64,000 nucleotides of DNA from assembly GCF_018863395.1 (NCBI RefSeq), contig NZ_JAHKRR010000007.1:124001-188000 (forward strand). The letters run 5' to 3'. The notes under the pieces are model-generated. The model did not search any database. It had not been told where the DNA came from and worked only from the letters and a program-made list of their open reading frames with translations. The translations under genes were made by a program, and so were the position numbers. This document shows, one piece after another, positions 1 to 8,411 of this stretch (within the stretch, counting starts at the first letter, position 1; every line of letters begins with the position of its first letter). The stretch is from Sinomicrobium weinanense (lineage in GTDB: Bacteria > Bacteroidota > Bacteroidia > Flavobacteriales > Flavobacteriaceae).

Positions 1-165
1 CAGGAGGTTTTTGGCGCCGGGGACGGATATGTTGTCGAGGTTGGTTTGCTTAAAATTTATGATGGAAAAGGAAAACAGAAGGATAACGGAAAATATCTGG
101 TCCTCTGGAAAAAAACACCTGATGGCTGGAAAATGTTCCGGGATGCATTTAGCAGTAATCAATAA
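1..165 (+). CDS. C-terminal fragment, NTF2/SnoaL-like (DUF4440-type) protein
   Basis: Frame 1 is open from the window edge to a TAA at 163-165 and gives 54 residues. The segment reads as alternating beta strands (GYVVEVGLLKIYD, GKYLVLWKKTPDGWKMFRDAFSSN). The pattern of a strand ending in W-K, then DGWK and R-D, is typical of the last strands of the cone-shaped NTF2/SnoaL/DUF4440 fold. The N-terminal part lies outside the window, so no active-site residues can be judged. Assignment to the fold is inference from the tail only; ketosteroid-isomerase-like or DUF4440 members end the same way. Confidence 0.6.
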   Translation, partial: QEVFGAGDGYVVEVGLLKIYDGKGKQKDNGKYLVLWKKTPDGWKMFRDAFSSNQ

Positions 166-192
166 CTGTGAATATTATTAAACATAAATTAC

Positions 193-223
193 TTTGTGGC
201 TTTAGGTCATATCCATACGTTTG
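193..223 (+). promoter_or_regulatory. Bacteroidota-type promoter of the DinB-like gene
   Basis: TTTG at 193-196 is followed after exactly 19 bases by TACGTTTG at 216-223. This matches the -33 TTTG and -7 TAnnTTTG boxes of the Bacteroidota primary sigma factor with the usual spacing. Transcription would start near 230, about 65 bases before the ATG. Confidence 0.55.
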
Positions 224-295
224 CAATGTCGATTATACTCCACCCGATATACCCAAACAAAAGTAATTTTAGTACTCATTAAATTATTACACATA

Positions 296-820
296 ATGAT
301 GAAATATATTTTGATATTAATTGGTATGGGAATATTAGTAAGTTGTACTAATAAGACCCGGAATACGAATGATCTTGACGTGAGATCATTACTCTTACAA
401 CAATTGAAAAATACACATAACAACCAGGAATGGTTTGTGCCTTCAATAAAAGCAATCGAAAATCTTTCAGCGGAACAATCAAACCGGAGAGACAGTACAG
501 CAAATCATTCCATAGGCGAATTAACTTCTCATTTGATATTTTGGAATGAAAAGCACTTAAAAGCAATAAAAGGTGAAGACCTATCTGATTTCCAAATTGA
601 AAGCAACGAAGTTACATTTAAAAAATATAAAGATTTAGAATGGAAAACCGCAGTTCAAAAGTTAGATCATCAGCAATCGGAACTGGAGATGTTAATTGAA
701 AACGCAACACCGGAGCAAATTGATCAATGGGGCTCAGCGATAGCCAATTTAGCGGCACATAATGCATATCATACGGGTCAGATCATTTACATAAGAAAAC
801 AGAACGGATGGTGGAAATGA
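296..820 (+). CDS. DinB-superfamily lipoprotein
   Basis: The reading frame is open from 221, but the ATG at 296 (or 299, which follows directly) is preferred because it starts a clean lipoprotein signal: MMKYILILIGMGILVSC. The mature part is an all-helical DinB-like domain. A histidine in TSHLIFWNEKH near the first third and the C-terminal signature HNAYHTGQIIYIRK supply the metal-binding histidines expected of the DinB/YfiT four-helix family. These proteins often act as metal-dependent thiol transferases or have unknown roles. The lipobox indicates a membrane-anchored, probably periplasm-facing form. The gene is visibly A+T-richer than the sialic-acid genes to its right and lies outside the direct repeat that starts at 963. 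Confidence 0.8.
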   Translation: MMKYILILIGMGILVSCTNKTRNTNDLDVRSLLLQQLKNTHNNQEWFVPSIKAIENLSAEQSNRRDSTANHSIGELTSHLIFWNEKHLKAIKGEDLSDFQIESNEVTFKKYKDLEWKTAVQKLDHQQSELEMLIENATPEQIDQWGSAIANLAAHNAYHTGQIIYIRKQNGWWK

Positions 821-1316
821 TTAATCTCCGAAGGGGGTTTTGTATCGGGTATGGACACTCCCAAACAAAATGAATGCAATCTGTTTGAAACAGAGTTATG
901 CTTAAACAAAACAGGAGATTGCAAAAGCCGGACACTTAAAACCCTAACAATAAAACCCAAATAAAAAGCGAGATCTCTTACAGAAACCTCGCTCAGTGCG
1001 GATGAAGGTACTGCACTCGAACAGCTTATTTCTATTTTAAAATTCCTTAGCAACTTAAAAACACAAAATCAAAACACCTAATATCAATTAGTTACAATTA
1101 AAACAAAACATTTATATTGAGCTATTTCACGATCGCATAAATTCTCGTTTTTCCCCAAAAATTGAATTAAGCTGATAAACTAAATTCTTTTCCTTGAGTT
1201 CGACTCGAACCCAAGGGAATGGTAGAGGGACTACAATCGAACATCTCATACTATTTTGGAAATGTCTTAATTTTTTTGAATAAACAAAGCTAATTTTTAT
1301 TTTTTCAGATTTGTCC
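821..1316. other. Gene-free interval holding the left att-like repeat
   Basis: No credible coding region is seen on either strand. The interval contains the 46-bp tRNA-derived repeat at 963-1008. It also holds a 25-base near-perfect hairpin at 1192-1216 (arms CCTTGAGTTCGA and TCGAACCCAAGG, one mismatch), whose GGTTCGAGTC core resembles a tRNA T-arm. The rest is A+T-rich spacer. Confidence 0.5.
963..1008. repeat. Left copy of 46-bp tRNA-Leu-derived direct repeat (putative att site)
   Basis: These 46 bases are identical to 18008-18053 and in the same orientation. They comprise the tRNA-Leu terminator hairpin (AGCGAG...CTCGCT) and the last 12 bases of the tRNA gene, and the match stops inside the tRNA T-arm. 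No complete tRNA exists here. The geometry is what integration into a tRNA 3' end produces: the tRNA's 3' end points into the interval, and a partial copy lies at the distal boundary. Confidence 0.75.
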
Positions 1317-1535
1317 CTAGAGGCTATCCTTACGCGTTCCGGGTTGTAAACCGTTCAATAGTTTTTCTATCGCGTGGTCACCTGGTATTCCGGGGGCTTG
1401 TTGCGCTTCGTCTTTTACAGATCCGTTCGCATTGGCTTCCGCTGCAGATGTGCCCGGATTTCCCAGCTTATGTGTTTCTTTACAGGAAATCAGCAATGTT
1501 GCCAGTATGATAATTGTCAACATCTTCTTTTTCAT
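1317..1535 (-). CDS. Small lipoprotein of unknown function
   Basis: A 72-residue reading frame starts at the ATG at 1535. An upstream in-frame ATG at 1604 would add a charged stretch before the signal and is less likely. The N-terminus is a textbook lipoprotein signal, KKKMLTIIILATLLISC, followed by a low-complexity linker rich in A, N, G and E. The short tail (HAIEKLLNGLQPGTRKDSL) may form one helix. No family is recognised. It lies just inside the left att-like repeat, on the same strand as the sialic-acid operon but separated from it by gene remnants, so it probably is not part of that operon. Confidence 0.55.
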   Translation of the reverse strand: MKKKMLTIIILATLLISCKETHKLGNPGTSAAEANANGSVKDEAQQAPGIPGDHAIEKLLNGLQPGTRKDSL

Positions 1536-1633
1536 TTCATTTCTGCTTTTTGCATCGCGACAAAGATGCGCAACGCAATTTTTGAGGTTGCCAATTTTTC
1601 GCATATGATCAGGTTTTGATTTCAGAAAAGTCT

Positions 1634-1711
1634 TTATTCCACCTCAAAAACAGCCAGAATCTCCACCGAAGAATCTACCGAAATGGACGAAGTTTTGTAA
1701 GTGCCCCGGTT
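1634..1711 (-). pseudogene. Possible C-terminal remnant of a decayed gene
   Basis: One minus-strand frame reads 25 protein-like residues ending GTYKTSSISVDSSVEILAVFEVE and a TAA at 1634-1636. The alternation of polar and hydrophobic residues looks like terminal beta strands, but upstream the frame becomes low in information. It lies between the small lipoprotein and the sialate O-acetylesterase remnant and could be the other end of the same decayed gene or of another. I do not recognise the family. Confidence 0.25.
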
Positions 1712-1831
1712 TAGGAAGATAAAAAATTTACAGTAAAATTTTAAAGGTCAAGAAAAGAAGATTCAATTGAAATCAATTTTAAAGGATATAATTATGATAG
1801 CAGGAGAATAAGATCAAATACCGGCTAATTT

Positions 1832-2020
1832 TTATTTTACGGTTATTTTAACACAGCCCATGTCGAATCTCACTGTAGTTTCTTTTACTTCTCACAAGAA
1901 GATAACCTTTACTTTATTTCCGGGAACTCCCTTACCCCAGAAACGGACAATTTTACCTTGTTACAATACCATATTATCCGTAAATATATCCGGCAATGAG
2001 AGTTGGGCATTTAAATTCAC
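1832..2020 (-). pseudogene. Decayed sialate O-acetylesterase N-terminus
   Basis: Directly after the transporter stop codon (2023-2025), the minus strand reads NAQLSLPDIFTDNMVL, a stop, then QGKIVRFWGKGVPGNKVKVIF. Intact sialate O-acetylesterases of Bacteroidota begin with a signal peptide followed by LPxIFSDNMVLQQ and a WG(W/K)xxPG(E/K)xVxV strand, so the match is close. The stop at 1961-1963 (TAA) is one C-to-T change from the expected glutamine codon CAA. A second stop (TGA) follows KVKVIFL. The signal peptide and the whole catalytic SGNH domain are missing. Position and strand suggest it was once the last gene of the sialidase operon, removing O-acetyl groups from sialic acids. Family identity rests on one motif block but is specific. 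Confidence 0.65.
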
Positions 2021-2022
2021 CA

Positions 2023-4680
2023 CTATATTTTTTCATTGTTCTTTTCTTTTAAGACCATACTGAACATATACCCAAAAGCAAAACACGATACAAGCCCGAG
2101 CAATGCATACATTAAAAAATTTATTGCCGTATATACGCTTACAAACCATATTAAGATTCCACTGAGCACCAGGCCTGTCAACGTTCCCCTGGAATTTGCC
2201 GTTTTTGTGAGCATGCCCAGTAAGAACATTCCTCCCAATCCACCGGTGAACAATCCTAAAAACCTGTAGAATTGGTCCCAAAGCGATTTTATGCCGGAGT
2301 TAGCCATCCACAATGCAAGTATGGTCCCTGCCAGCCCCGTCAATACGGTGATCCATCGAGCTATTTTTAACAATTTTAAATCGCCTGTTTTCGGATTGTA
2401 ATGTTTATAGAAATCGTTGCAAAAGGCCGTTGAAACCGAATTTAAACTGCTGCTTATACTGGACATGGCGGCAGAAAATATACCCGCGATCAAAAGCCCG
2501 GAAACCCCGACAGGTAACTCGTTGACTATGTACCACGGGAAAATAGAATCGTTATTTGAAATTTCAGGGGATAAGCTGTTGGGCATTTCGGTATAGAAAA
2601 TAAACAACAGGGTACCGATCCCGAAGAAAATGATCGTTGCCGGCAGGGTAAGCACGGCATTGGTGTACAATGTTTTTTGCGAATCCTTTACACTTCTGCT
2701 GGTCAAATAGCGTTGCACTATGGTCTGGTCCGTACCCTGTGTTACCATGGCCGAAGCCAGGCCTCCTACAAATACCACCCAAAAAGTGGATTCCGTAAAA
2801 TCAAAATCCAGATCTGCAATATTGAACTTACCTTGCTCAGAGGTATAGCTGATCATTTCCCCGAAAGGGGTTTCGGTATGAAGCAATATCCAGGCAACCG
2901 CCAAAACGCTACCCCCCAAAAGTACAATGACCTGCAATACATCCGTCCATATTACGGCCTCTATCCCTCCGAAAGTGGTGTAGGCGATACAGATGATCCC
3001 CATAATAAGAATACTCGTTTCCACGGAAATCCCGGTTACAATGGAAATGGCCAAAGAAGGGAGTAACAATACTATGCCTATTCTTCCCAGCTGGAATAGA
3101 ATAAATGACAGGCTGCCCAGGGCCCTGGCCAGATAATTAAACCTGTCTTCCAGAAATTCGTAGGCCGTCCTGATCTTTAACCGGTTGAAGTACGGAATAA
3201 ATAAGAACGCGATCAAGGGCGTAATAGCTATGGCCGCTATATTCAAAAAGAAGTATGACCAATCCGTAATAAATGCCTTGGCAGGAATAGCCATAAAGGT
3301 GATGGCACTCAATAAGGTTCCGAAAACACTCAGTCCTGAGGCCCACCACGGTATTCTCCCGCCTCCTACAAAATAATCTTCCGTGGATTTTTGTTTTCTG
3401 GAAAAGTAGATCCCAATAGCCAGGGACAGCATTAAATATAAAAAAAGAACGGCATAGTTTAACCATCCAAATTTACCTTTTCTTTCTCCGGTACTGAATT
3501 GGAGAACTTCCGGAGTCCTGATCCCGGGGGACACTTCGCCGGAAACAATTAAAAAATCATCTCCTTTTTTAAAGGATAACGCCGTTACCGGAATATGCCC
3601 CTCCATTGTATTGTACACGAACCACTTATGCGTAATGGTGTTATAGGCCAGTACTTCCTTTTGAAAGCCCGGGTGATGGTTTAAGATATCTTTTCTCTTT
3701 TGGATAAGCCCGGCCTTAAGGGAATCATTCTTTTGGCGCCGCTCTTCTAATGACAAACGTTCTATTTTATCGAACAGTTTTTCATCAGAACCTCCATAAA
3801 CCAGGATATGCATGGAGCCCTTTGCCTCTACCGAAGCCCCCATGACCAACTTTTCCTCTCCGTGTATCAAAATTTTTCCTTCTTCTTTCCAGTCCCCTGT
3901 TTTCAGGTCATAAGAAAGATAGCCGGACAGGGCCACGGACTTTTTTCCGGTCATTTCATTTCTCCCTCCGATGACGAATATTCTTTTGGCGGTGGAAGTT
4001 TCCTGAACAGCCATAGCATGGACAGCCCTCGGCGGGCCCGGAAAGTTTGGCAGTTTTTCCCAGATACCACTGTTGTTGTGGATATTTATACGGTAAAAAA
4101 CATTTGTACTCCCTTTATCGTTTTTCCCCCCTGCAACATATATATATCCGTTAACATAAACGGCAGCCGTATAGGACAACGGTTCGGGCAAAGGGGTATA
4201 TTGATTTACAACAACTTCTTTGTTGTCTGCATCATACTTAAACAGAAAGACCTTATCACTTGTGGTATCCCGGTTATCTCCCCCTATACTGAAGATCCCT
4301 TTATCTGTAGAAACGGAGGCTGCATAGGCCACGGGAAAAGGCAGTTTATTTTCGGAAAGGGCCCATTGTCCATTCTTATAAAAATATATCTTATCGCTCC
4401 AGACTTTTTCACCACCTTCCCAGGGCATGGCCTCCGGAAAATTGGCGCCTCCGGCAGCAATAACCATATTGTTATGAACACCTCCCAGCATCCCGGCATA
4501 TCCCAAAGATTCCTGTTGGCCAGGTGGGGCAGGAAGCCCGGACAGGTTTGTTGCCTTAATCCTGGTGCTATCGACTCCCTTTGCATGAAGTGCATGTACA
4601 AATGCATTGAAAAGGACCAATAGCAGAAAAAAGCATCTGTTTTTATTTCCCTTAAAAAGTGGTCGGTTAATTATTTTCAT
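2023..4680 (-). CDS. NanM-like sialate mutarotase fused to sodium:solute symporter
   Basis: The protein has 885 residues. An N-terminal signal segment (to about residue 34) is followed by a kelch-type beta-propeller at about residues 50-395, with repeated blades such as IFSIGGDN, YIYVAGGKN and IFVIGGRN. This matches the cyclically permuted mutarotase/NanM family, which interconverts sialic-acid anomers. From about residue 404 a sodium:solute symporter begins (LNYAVLFLYLMLSLAIGIYFSRK, then EDYFVGGG), with the expected series of membrane helices to the C-terminus. The fusion places the anomer-converting propeller on the periplasmic face of the inner-membrane importer, so the sugar is presented to the transporter in one form. 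It starts 19 bases after the GH20 gene and closes the sialidase operon. Substrate assignment to N-acetylneuraminate is inference from the neighbours. Confidence 0.88.
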   Translation of the reverse strand: MKIINRPLFKGNKNRCFFLLLVLFNAFVHALHAKGVDSTRIKATNLSGLPAPPGQQESLGYAGMLGGVHNNMVIAAGGANFPEAMPWEGGEKVWSDKIYFYKNGQWALSENKLPFPVAYAASVSTDKGIFSIGGDNRDTTSDKVFLFKYDADNKEVVVNQYTPLPEPLSYTAAVYVNGYIYVAGGKNDKGSTNVFYRINIHNNSGIWEKLPNFPGPPRAVHAMAVQETSTAKRIFVIGGRNEMTGKKSVALSGYLSYDLKTGDWKEEGKILIHGEEKLVMGASVEAKGSMHILVYGGSDEKLFDKIERLSLEERRQKNDSLKAGLIQKRKDILNHHPGFQKEVLAYNTITHKWFVYNTMEGHIPVTALSFKKGDDFLIVSGEVSPGIRTPEVLQFSTGERKGKFGWLNYAVLFLYLMLSLAIGIYFSRKQKSTEDYFVGGGRIPWWASGLSVFGTLLSAITFMAIPAKAFITDWSYFFLNIAAIAITPLIAFLFIPYFNRLKIRTAYEFLEDRFNYLARALGSLSFILFQLGRIGIVLLLPSLAISIVTGISVETSILIMGIICIAYTTFGGIEAVIWTDVLQVIVLLGGSVLAVAWILLHTETPFGEMISYTSEQGKFNIADLDFDFTESTFWVVFVGGLASAMVTQGTDQTIVQRYLTSRSVKDSQKTLYTNAVLTLPATIIFFGIGTLLFIFYTEMPNSLSPEISNNDSIFPWYIVNELPVGVSGLLIAGIFSAAMSSISSSLNSVSTAFCNDFYKHYNPKTGDLKLLKIARWITVLTGLAGTILALWMANSGIKSLWDQFYRFLGLFTGGLGGMFLLGMLTKTANSRGTLTGLVLSGILIWFVSVYTAINFLMYALLGLVSCFAFGYMFSMVLKEKNNEKI

Positions 4681-4699
4681 CGGTGTAGTGCCTCGCTGT

Positions 4700-6736
4700 T
4701 TATTTCGTTGGGAAATCGGATATCAGGAACTCATTATCATAAAAAGGAGCGAATGTGAACATCCAGTTTTGATAATCGTTGCTCCCGGGGACTTTTATTA
4801 TGATTTCGTTCCAGCCCTGCTTTAAAGGTACGGTGACTTTATTCCTGGTCCAGTACAATTCTTCATCCCTCCACGGAATTTCCTGGTCTTCGGCACTTCC
4901 CCAACCGGAGGTTTTCGAGGGTTTCCATCCGGGGTTTTTCCAGTGAGGTGCCGCCAATTCAATGTCGTTAATCCAGATATTTCCGCCGTTCACATCCCAT
5001 TCACCAGACTCCGGTGTACCCGCGTATACCCGGTTGGCCCTGAAAGGGGTCTCAAAACCTATCCAGGCATTTAGGCCTGTTTCTTCTTTTGAATGGATAT
5101 AGGTCACGGCGTAATAATCTTCTCCGGGTTTAGCGCCGGGATAGTAACCTCCCAGCTTAAACCGGTCTTTGATATATATGGTATTTCCCGTTGCCGATTT
5201 GTAATTATTGGTATCTTTTGCAAGGAGACGTATTTTTCCGGAAGTCATATCCGGTTCAGAAGCATCAAAAGGGCCGAATAATTTCCAATGCGTCTGCGCC
5301 TGATAGGTGTAGGGAAAGGGTTCTTCCTTAAAGTATTTTTCTTTATGGTACATTAAGAACTCTTCAAATGCCTTGAAATAGGTGTTTTCCGGCGTTCCTT
5401 TTAAGGGGATCTTGGTCAGGTATTCTTTTGAGGCATGCTGCACATCAGCAGTCCAGGTTTTCCAGGCATAGGTTAATAATGAAGGATAAAGCGGGTTATT
5501 CCTAATAAAATCATCTTCTTTATCTGAATTGACATCATTCCACATACAGATAATCCCTCCCTGCACATCGTTTACGGAACCTTTGCCTATCGGCTTAAAA
5601 AACAGCTTGGAGATATGCACAAATGGATCGCCGTTATTGATATAGCTGTTCCATGAGTCGATCTCCCTGTATGTATTCTCTTCTATGTGATCGGGTTTCC
5701 AGGTTTGACGAATTACATTTTGACTGGCCGGAAGGCCCGGGTTCCATATAATAACTTCTCTTCCGTGACTTTCACATGCACTCACCATTCTGGTGATAAA
5801 TTCTTCGGGATTGTCTATTTTAACTTCATCCGAACCGATATGGACGGTCGGGCAAAGTTCCTTTGGTATTTCCTCAAAAAATTCACTCAGCGCCTTTTCC
5901 AGGATCTTCATTCCTTCCGGTGATTCCATTTTATGCCCGGTCGCTGTCATAAAAGAGTCGCTGTGTCCGGGCATGTCAATCTCGGGAATTACCTGTATCT
6001 GCTTTTTTTCAGCATACTTTATGAGCTCCCTTATTTCATTATAAGTATAATATTTTCCGGGATCTCGTGTTTGCCGGTGATTCCCGGCGGCTGTAAGCTC
6101 CGGAAAGACTTTGCTTTCTATACGCCATGCCGGCCTGTCGGTCAAATGCCATTGAAAGACGTTAAACTTATACCTGGCCATGACATCAATTTGATGCTTC
6201 AATAGTTCCAGGCTCTGAAAGTTTCTGCCGACATCTACCATATAACCACGTACCGGAAAGGCGGGCTTATCCCGGATAGCACACATCTGTATCGCAGCTT
6301 TTCCGCCGGAAACAGCGATAAGCTGCCTCAGCGTTTGCATGGCATAAAAACGGCCGGCATTGTCCGAAGCCCTGATCTGAATGCTCTTTTTCCCGACTTC
6401 CAAAACATATCCTTCTGCCGGCATATTTTTTACGGTTTTGAACACGACGGACTTTCGGGACCTTTCGGAGAGCTCTATGTGATTTTCGTTTAAAATGTCC
6501 AGGAACTCATCCATCAACGACTGGGATAATACAACATCTGATGACAATTTAACCGCTTCAAAGGATGCACTCCCTCTTCCCCACACCGCTTCCTGCGGAT
6601 ACGGAATGAGTTTTACCGGGGCCTTTTGCAGCTCATCTGCGGTAAGCCTGGATTTAAAAATATCTTCCTGGCTATTTGCCCTGTTTACAAGCAAGAACAG
6701 GATAAACCATATTAAATTTTTTTGTCCTTTTATCAT
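4700..6736 (-). CDS. GH20 beta-N-acetylhexosaminidase
   Basis: The protein has 678 residues with a signal peptide ending near NSQ (residue 23). Residues about 40-150 form the GH20 N-terminal alpha/beta domain (PVKLIPYPQEAVWG...). The catalytic barrel begins at about 165 with RGYMVDVGRNF and FNVFQWHLTDRPAWR. The catalytic pair is the D-E in HIGSDE at about 299-304, where Asp orients the substrate acetamido group and Glu is the acid/base. A C-terminal region (about 500-678) looks like a beta-sandwich accessory domain. It would release terminal GlcNAc or GalNAc from glycans once sialic acid has been removed. The gene lies 61 bases after the sialidase and 19 before the transporter, in the same operon. 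Confidence 0.92.
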   Translation of the reverse strand: MIKGQKNLIWFILFLLVNRANSQEDIFKSRLTADELQKAPVKLIPYPQEAVWGRGSASFEAVKLSSDVVLSQSLMDEFLDILNENHIELSERSRKSVVFKTVKNMPAEGYVLEVGKKSIQIRASDNAGRFYAMQTLRQLIAVSGGKAAIQMCAIRDKPAFPVRGYMVDVGRNFQSLELLKHQIDVMARYKFNVFQWHLTDRPAWRIESKVFPELTAAGNHRQTRDPGKYYTYNEIRELIKYAEKKQIQVIPEIDMPGHSDSFMTATGHKMESPEGMKILEKALSEFFEEIPKELCPTVHIGSDEVKIDNPEEFITRMVSACESHGREVIIWNPGLPASQNVIRQTWKPDHIEENTYREIDSWNSYINNGDPFVHISKLFFKPIGKGSVNDVQGGIICMWNDVNSDKEDDFIRNNPLYPSLLTYAWKTWTADVQHASKEYLTKIPLKGTPENTYFKAFEEFLMYHKEKYFKEEPFPYTYQAQTHWKLFGPFDASEPDMTSGKIRLLAKDTNNYKSATGNTIYIKDRFKLGGYYPGAKPGEDYYAVTYIHSKEETGLNAWIGFETPFRANRVYAGTPESGEWDVNGGNIWINDIELAAPHWKNPGWKPSKTSGWGSAEDQEIPWRDEELYWTRNKVTVPLKQGWNEIIIKVPGSNDYQNWMFTFAPFYDNEFLISDFPTK

Positions 6737-6797
6737 TTTTGAGGTGTGTGATTTACCTGAAGTAAGACCCGACCGGTTAGCCCTACCTGTATATCGA

Positions 6798-8399
6798 TTA
6801 TAATCCGCTAAAAATATCTTCTATGGGTATTTTTTGAAAATACAGGTCTCCCCGGCCTTCATACAGGATGCCTGCATGATCCTTGTCAACCTGAGTCAGG
6901 CAGGAATAGCCATAGGTGTTTTCTTCATAGATTTCCAGCTGGTTCTCCTGTGGCCATGACATACCATCGTCTATGCTGGCCTTGATGGTGATATGGTCTC
7001 TTGCAGCCCTGGAATCGGGGTTAGAGAAGAACAACACGCTGTTCTTTCCTGCAACATCCACTTCAATAATACTTGCCATGCATGTAGACTCCTGCAATGC
7101 TTTCCGGGAGGTGGGATGTTCTGCCCAGGTTTTCCCCATATCCCTGGTTATGGCTACGGAGCGGCCGTTTAAAGAGTCTTTTCGGCCCTGGTGATTACGG
7201 TTATCGCGCATATTCAACATCAAACTGCCATCGGACAATTCAACGACCTGGGCTTCTGTGGTATCTGATTTGGCACCGGTACCTACATGCCATGTTTTAC
7301 CGCCGTCCCTGCTGTAAATAATGGTAGAATAAGGCACCTTATCCTTATCTTTATATTGTGCCGCAAAAACCAGAGTACCGTCCTTCATGGTTATCCCCGA
7401 TCCCGGGCCATTAAAAAATAACTGCCAGTCCGGGTCCTTGATCTGAGGGGTTATGTTTATGGGATCGGACCAGGTAAGTCCGTCGTCCTCACTTTTAACC
7501 AGGACAAACTGCCCTGTTTCTTCGGGAGTCATTCCCGGTTTAGAGGCATTCCAGGCCCTTTTGCCCTTATTGCCGCTTAACCACAGCGCCGCAACCCATA
7601 TGGTATTGGTCTTTCTATCTACCAGAACGGCAGGGTCGCCTATACCGTTTTCATCCTGGGGCCTGCCACCGTATTCCTTCATGTCCATAATGATCTTCAT
7701 ATTCTCCCAGGTCTGTCCTCCGTCGGTACTTCTGCTCATCCCCACATCTATATCCTCCTGCAGGTCTGCCGAATTGTTATAGCGCACATCATAAACCGCA
7801 ATGAGCGCCCCTTTATTGGTCGTTGCCAGTCCGGGTATGCGGTAGGTATCCGCACCGTCATCGTGTTTTTGACGGACTGCAATGCCAATACGCTGTGGTT
7901 TTGACGGTTCCTGTGCTATCTCCAGGATCTCATTTTTATCGTCCAGCCCGACATGTGTGAGTTGCGCCCCGATTTTATGCAACAGATCGGGGGTACCTTT
8001 CAATCGCACAGCTAACCAAAAGTAATGTTCTCCGGAATCCAGGTATTGCTCGCCTGTGACCTTTGCCCGGGGTCCGATATCTGTTACAGAACCAAAAAGT
8101 GATGCCCGGGAGAAGTCGTCTTCAGAAGCATATAAAACCAATGCCTCTGCAATATCATCTGTTTGTGTGGTTCCCTTAAAACCGAACGTAAACGATTTTA
8201 CTCTGACCTCACCGGGAACACTATCTTCAGGGATATTGAACCTGATGGCCAACACCTTGTTCTTTTCTTTATTAGCCAAAACGGGCAATACGGGTTGCCG
8301 GGTATTTACGGTTATTTTATGCACTTCCTTTTGGTTGTTACAGGCAGCCATAAGAAGCAATGCCCATACACACAGAAACAGGTTCAGGTAATTTTTCAT
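6798..8399 (-). CDS. nanH: Exo-alpha-sialidase (GH33), lipoprotein
   Basis: The protein has 533 residues with a lipoprotein signal ending LLLMAAC (Cys20), so it is probably on the outer membrane or cell surface. Residues about 30-165 form a beta-sandwich (sialidase N-terminal/carbohydrate-binding type). The catalytic six-bladed propeller starts with the YRIPGL motif at 186-191, whose arginine is one of the sialidase arginine triad. Asp-boxes are visible as STDGGQTW, SEDDGLTW, SRDGGKTW, TRDMGKTW and a weaker SIDDGMSW. It hydrolyses terminal sialic acid from glycoconjugates. It sits 12 bases downstream of the epimerase gene in the operon that continues with GH20 and the transporter. The gene symbol follows family and context only. 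Confidence 0.93.
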   Translation of the reverse strand: MKNYLNLFLCVWALLLMAACNNQKEVHKITVNTRQPVLPVLANKEKNKVLAIRFNIPEDSVPGEVRVKSFTFGFKGTTQTDDIAEALVLYASEDDFSRASLFGSVTDIGPRAKVTGEQYLDSGEHYFWLAVRLKGTPDLLHKIGAQLTHVGLDDKNEILEIAQEPSKPQRIGIAVRQKHDDGADTYRIPGLATTNKGALIAVYDVRYNNSADLQEDIDVGMSRSTDGGQTWENMKIIMDMKEYGGRPQDENGIGDPAVLVDRKTNTIWVAALWLSGNKGKRAWNASKPGMTPEETGQFVLVKSEDDGLTWSDPINITPQIKDPDWQLFFNGPGSGITMKDGTLVFAAQYKDKDKVPYSTIIYSRDGGKTWHVGTGAKSDTTEAQVVELSDGSLMLNMRDNRNHQGRKDSLNGRSVAITRDMGKTWAEHPTSRKALQESTCMASIIEVDVAGKNSVLFFSNPDSRAARDHITIKASIDDGMSWPQENQLEIYEENTYGYSCLTQVDKDHAGILYEGRGDLYFQKIPIEDIFSGL

Positions 8400-8411
8400 A
8401 GGATGTAAATT

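Noticed and set aside
1860-2063. Plus-strand 67-codon frame
   Set aside because: It is antisense to the sialate O-acetylesterase remnant, which gives a specific family motif on the other strand.
3808-4623. Long open frame (271 codons) on the plus strand
   Set aside because: It is antisense to the NanM-like propeller, has no recognisable domain and its residue pattern (many Cys, Phe, Gly, Ser) is that of a shadow frame.
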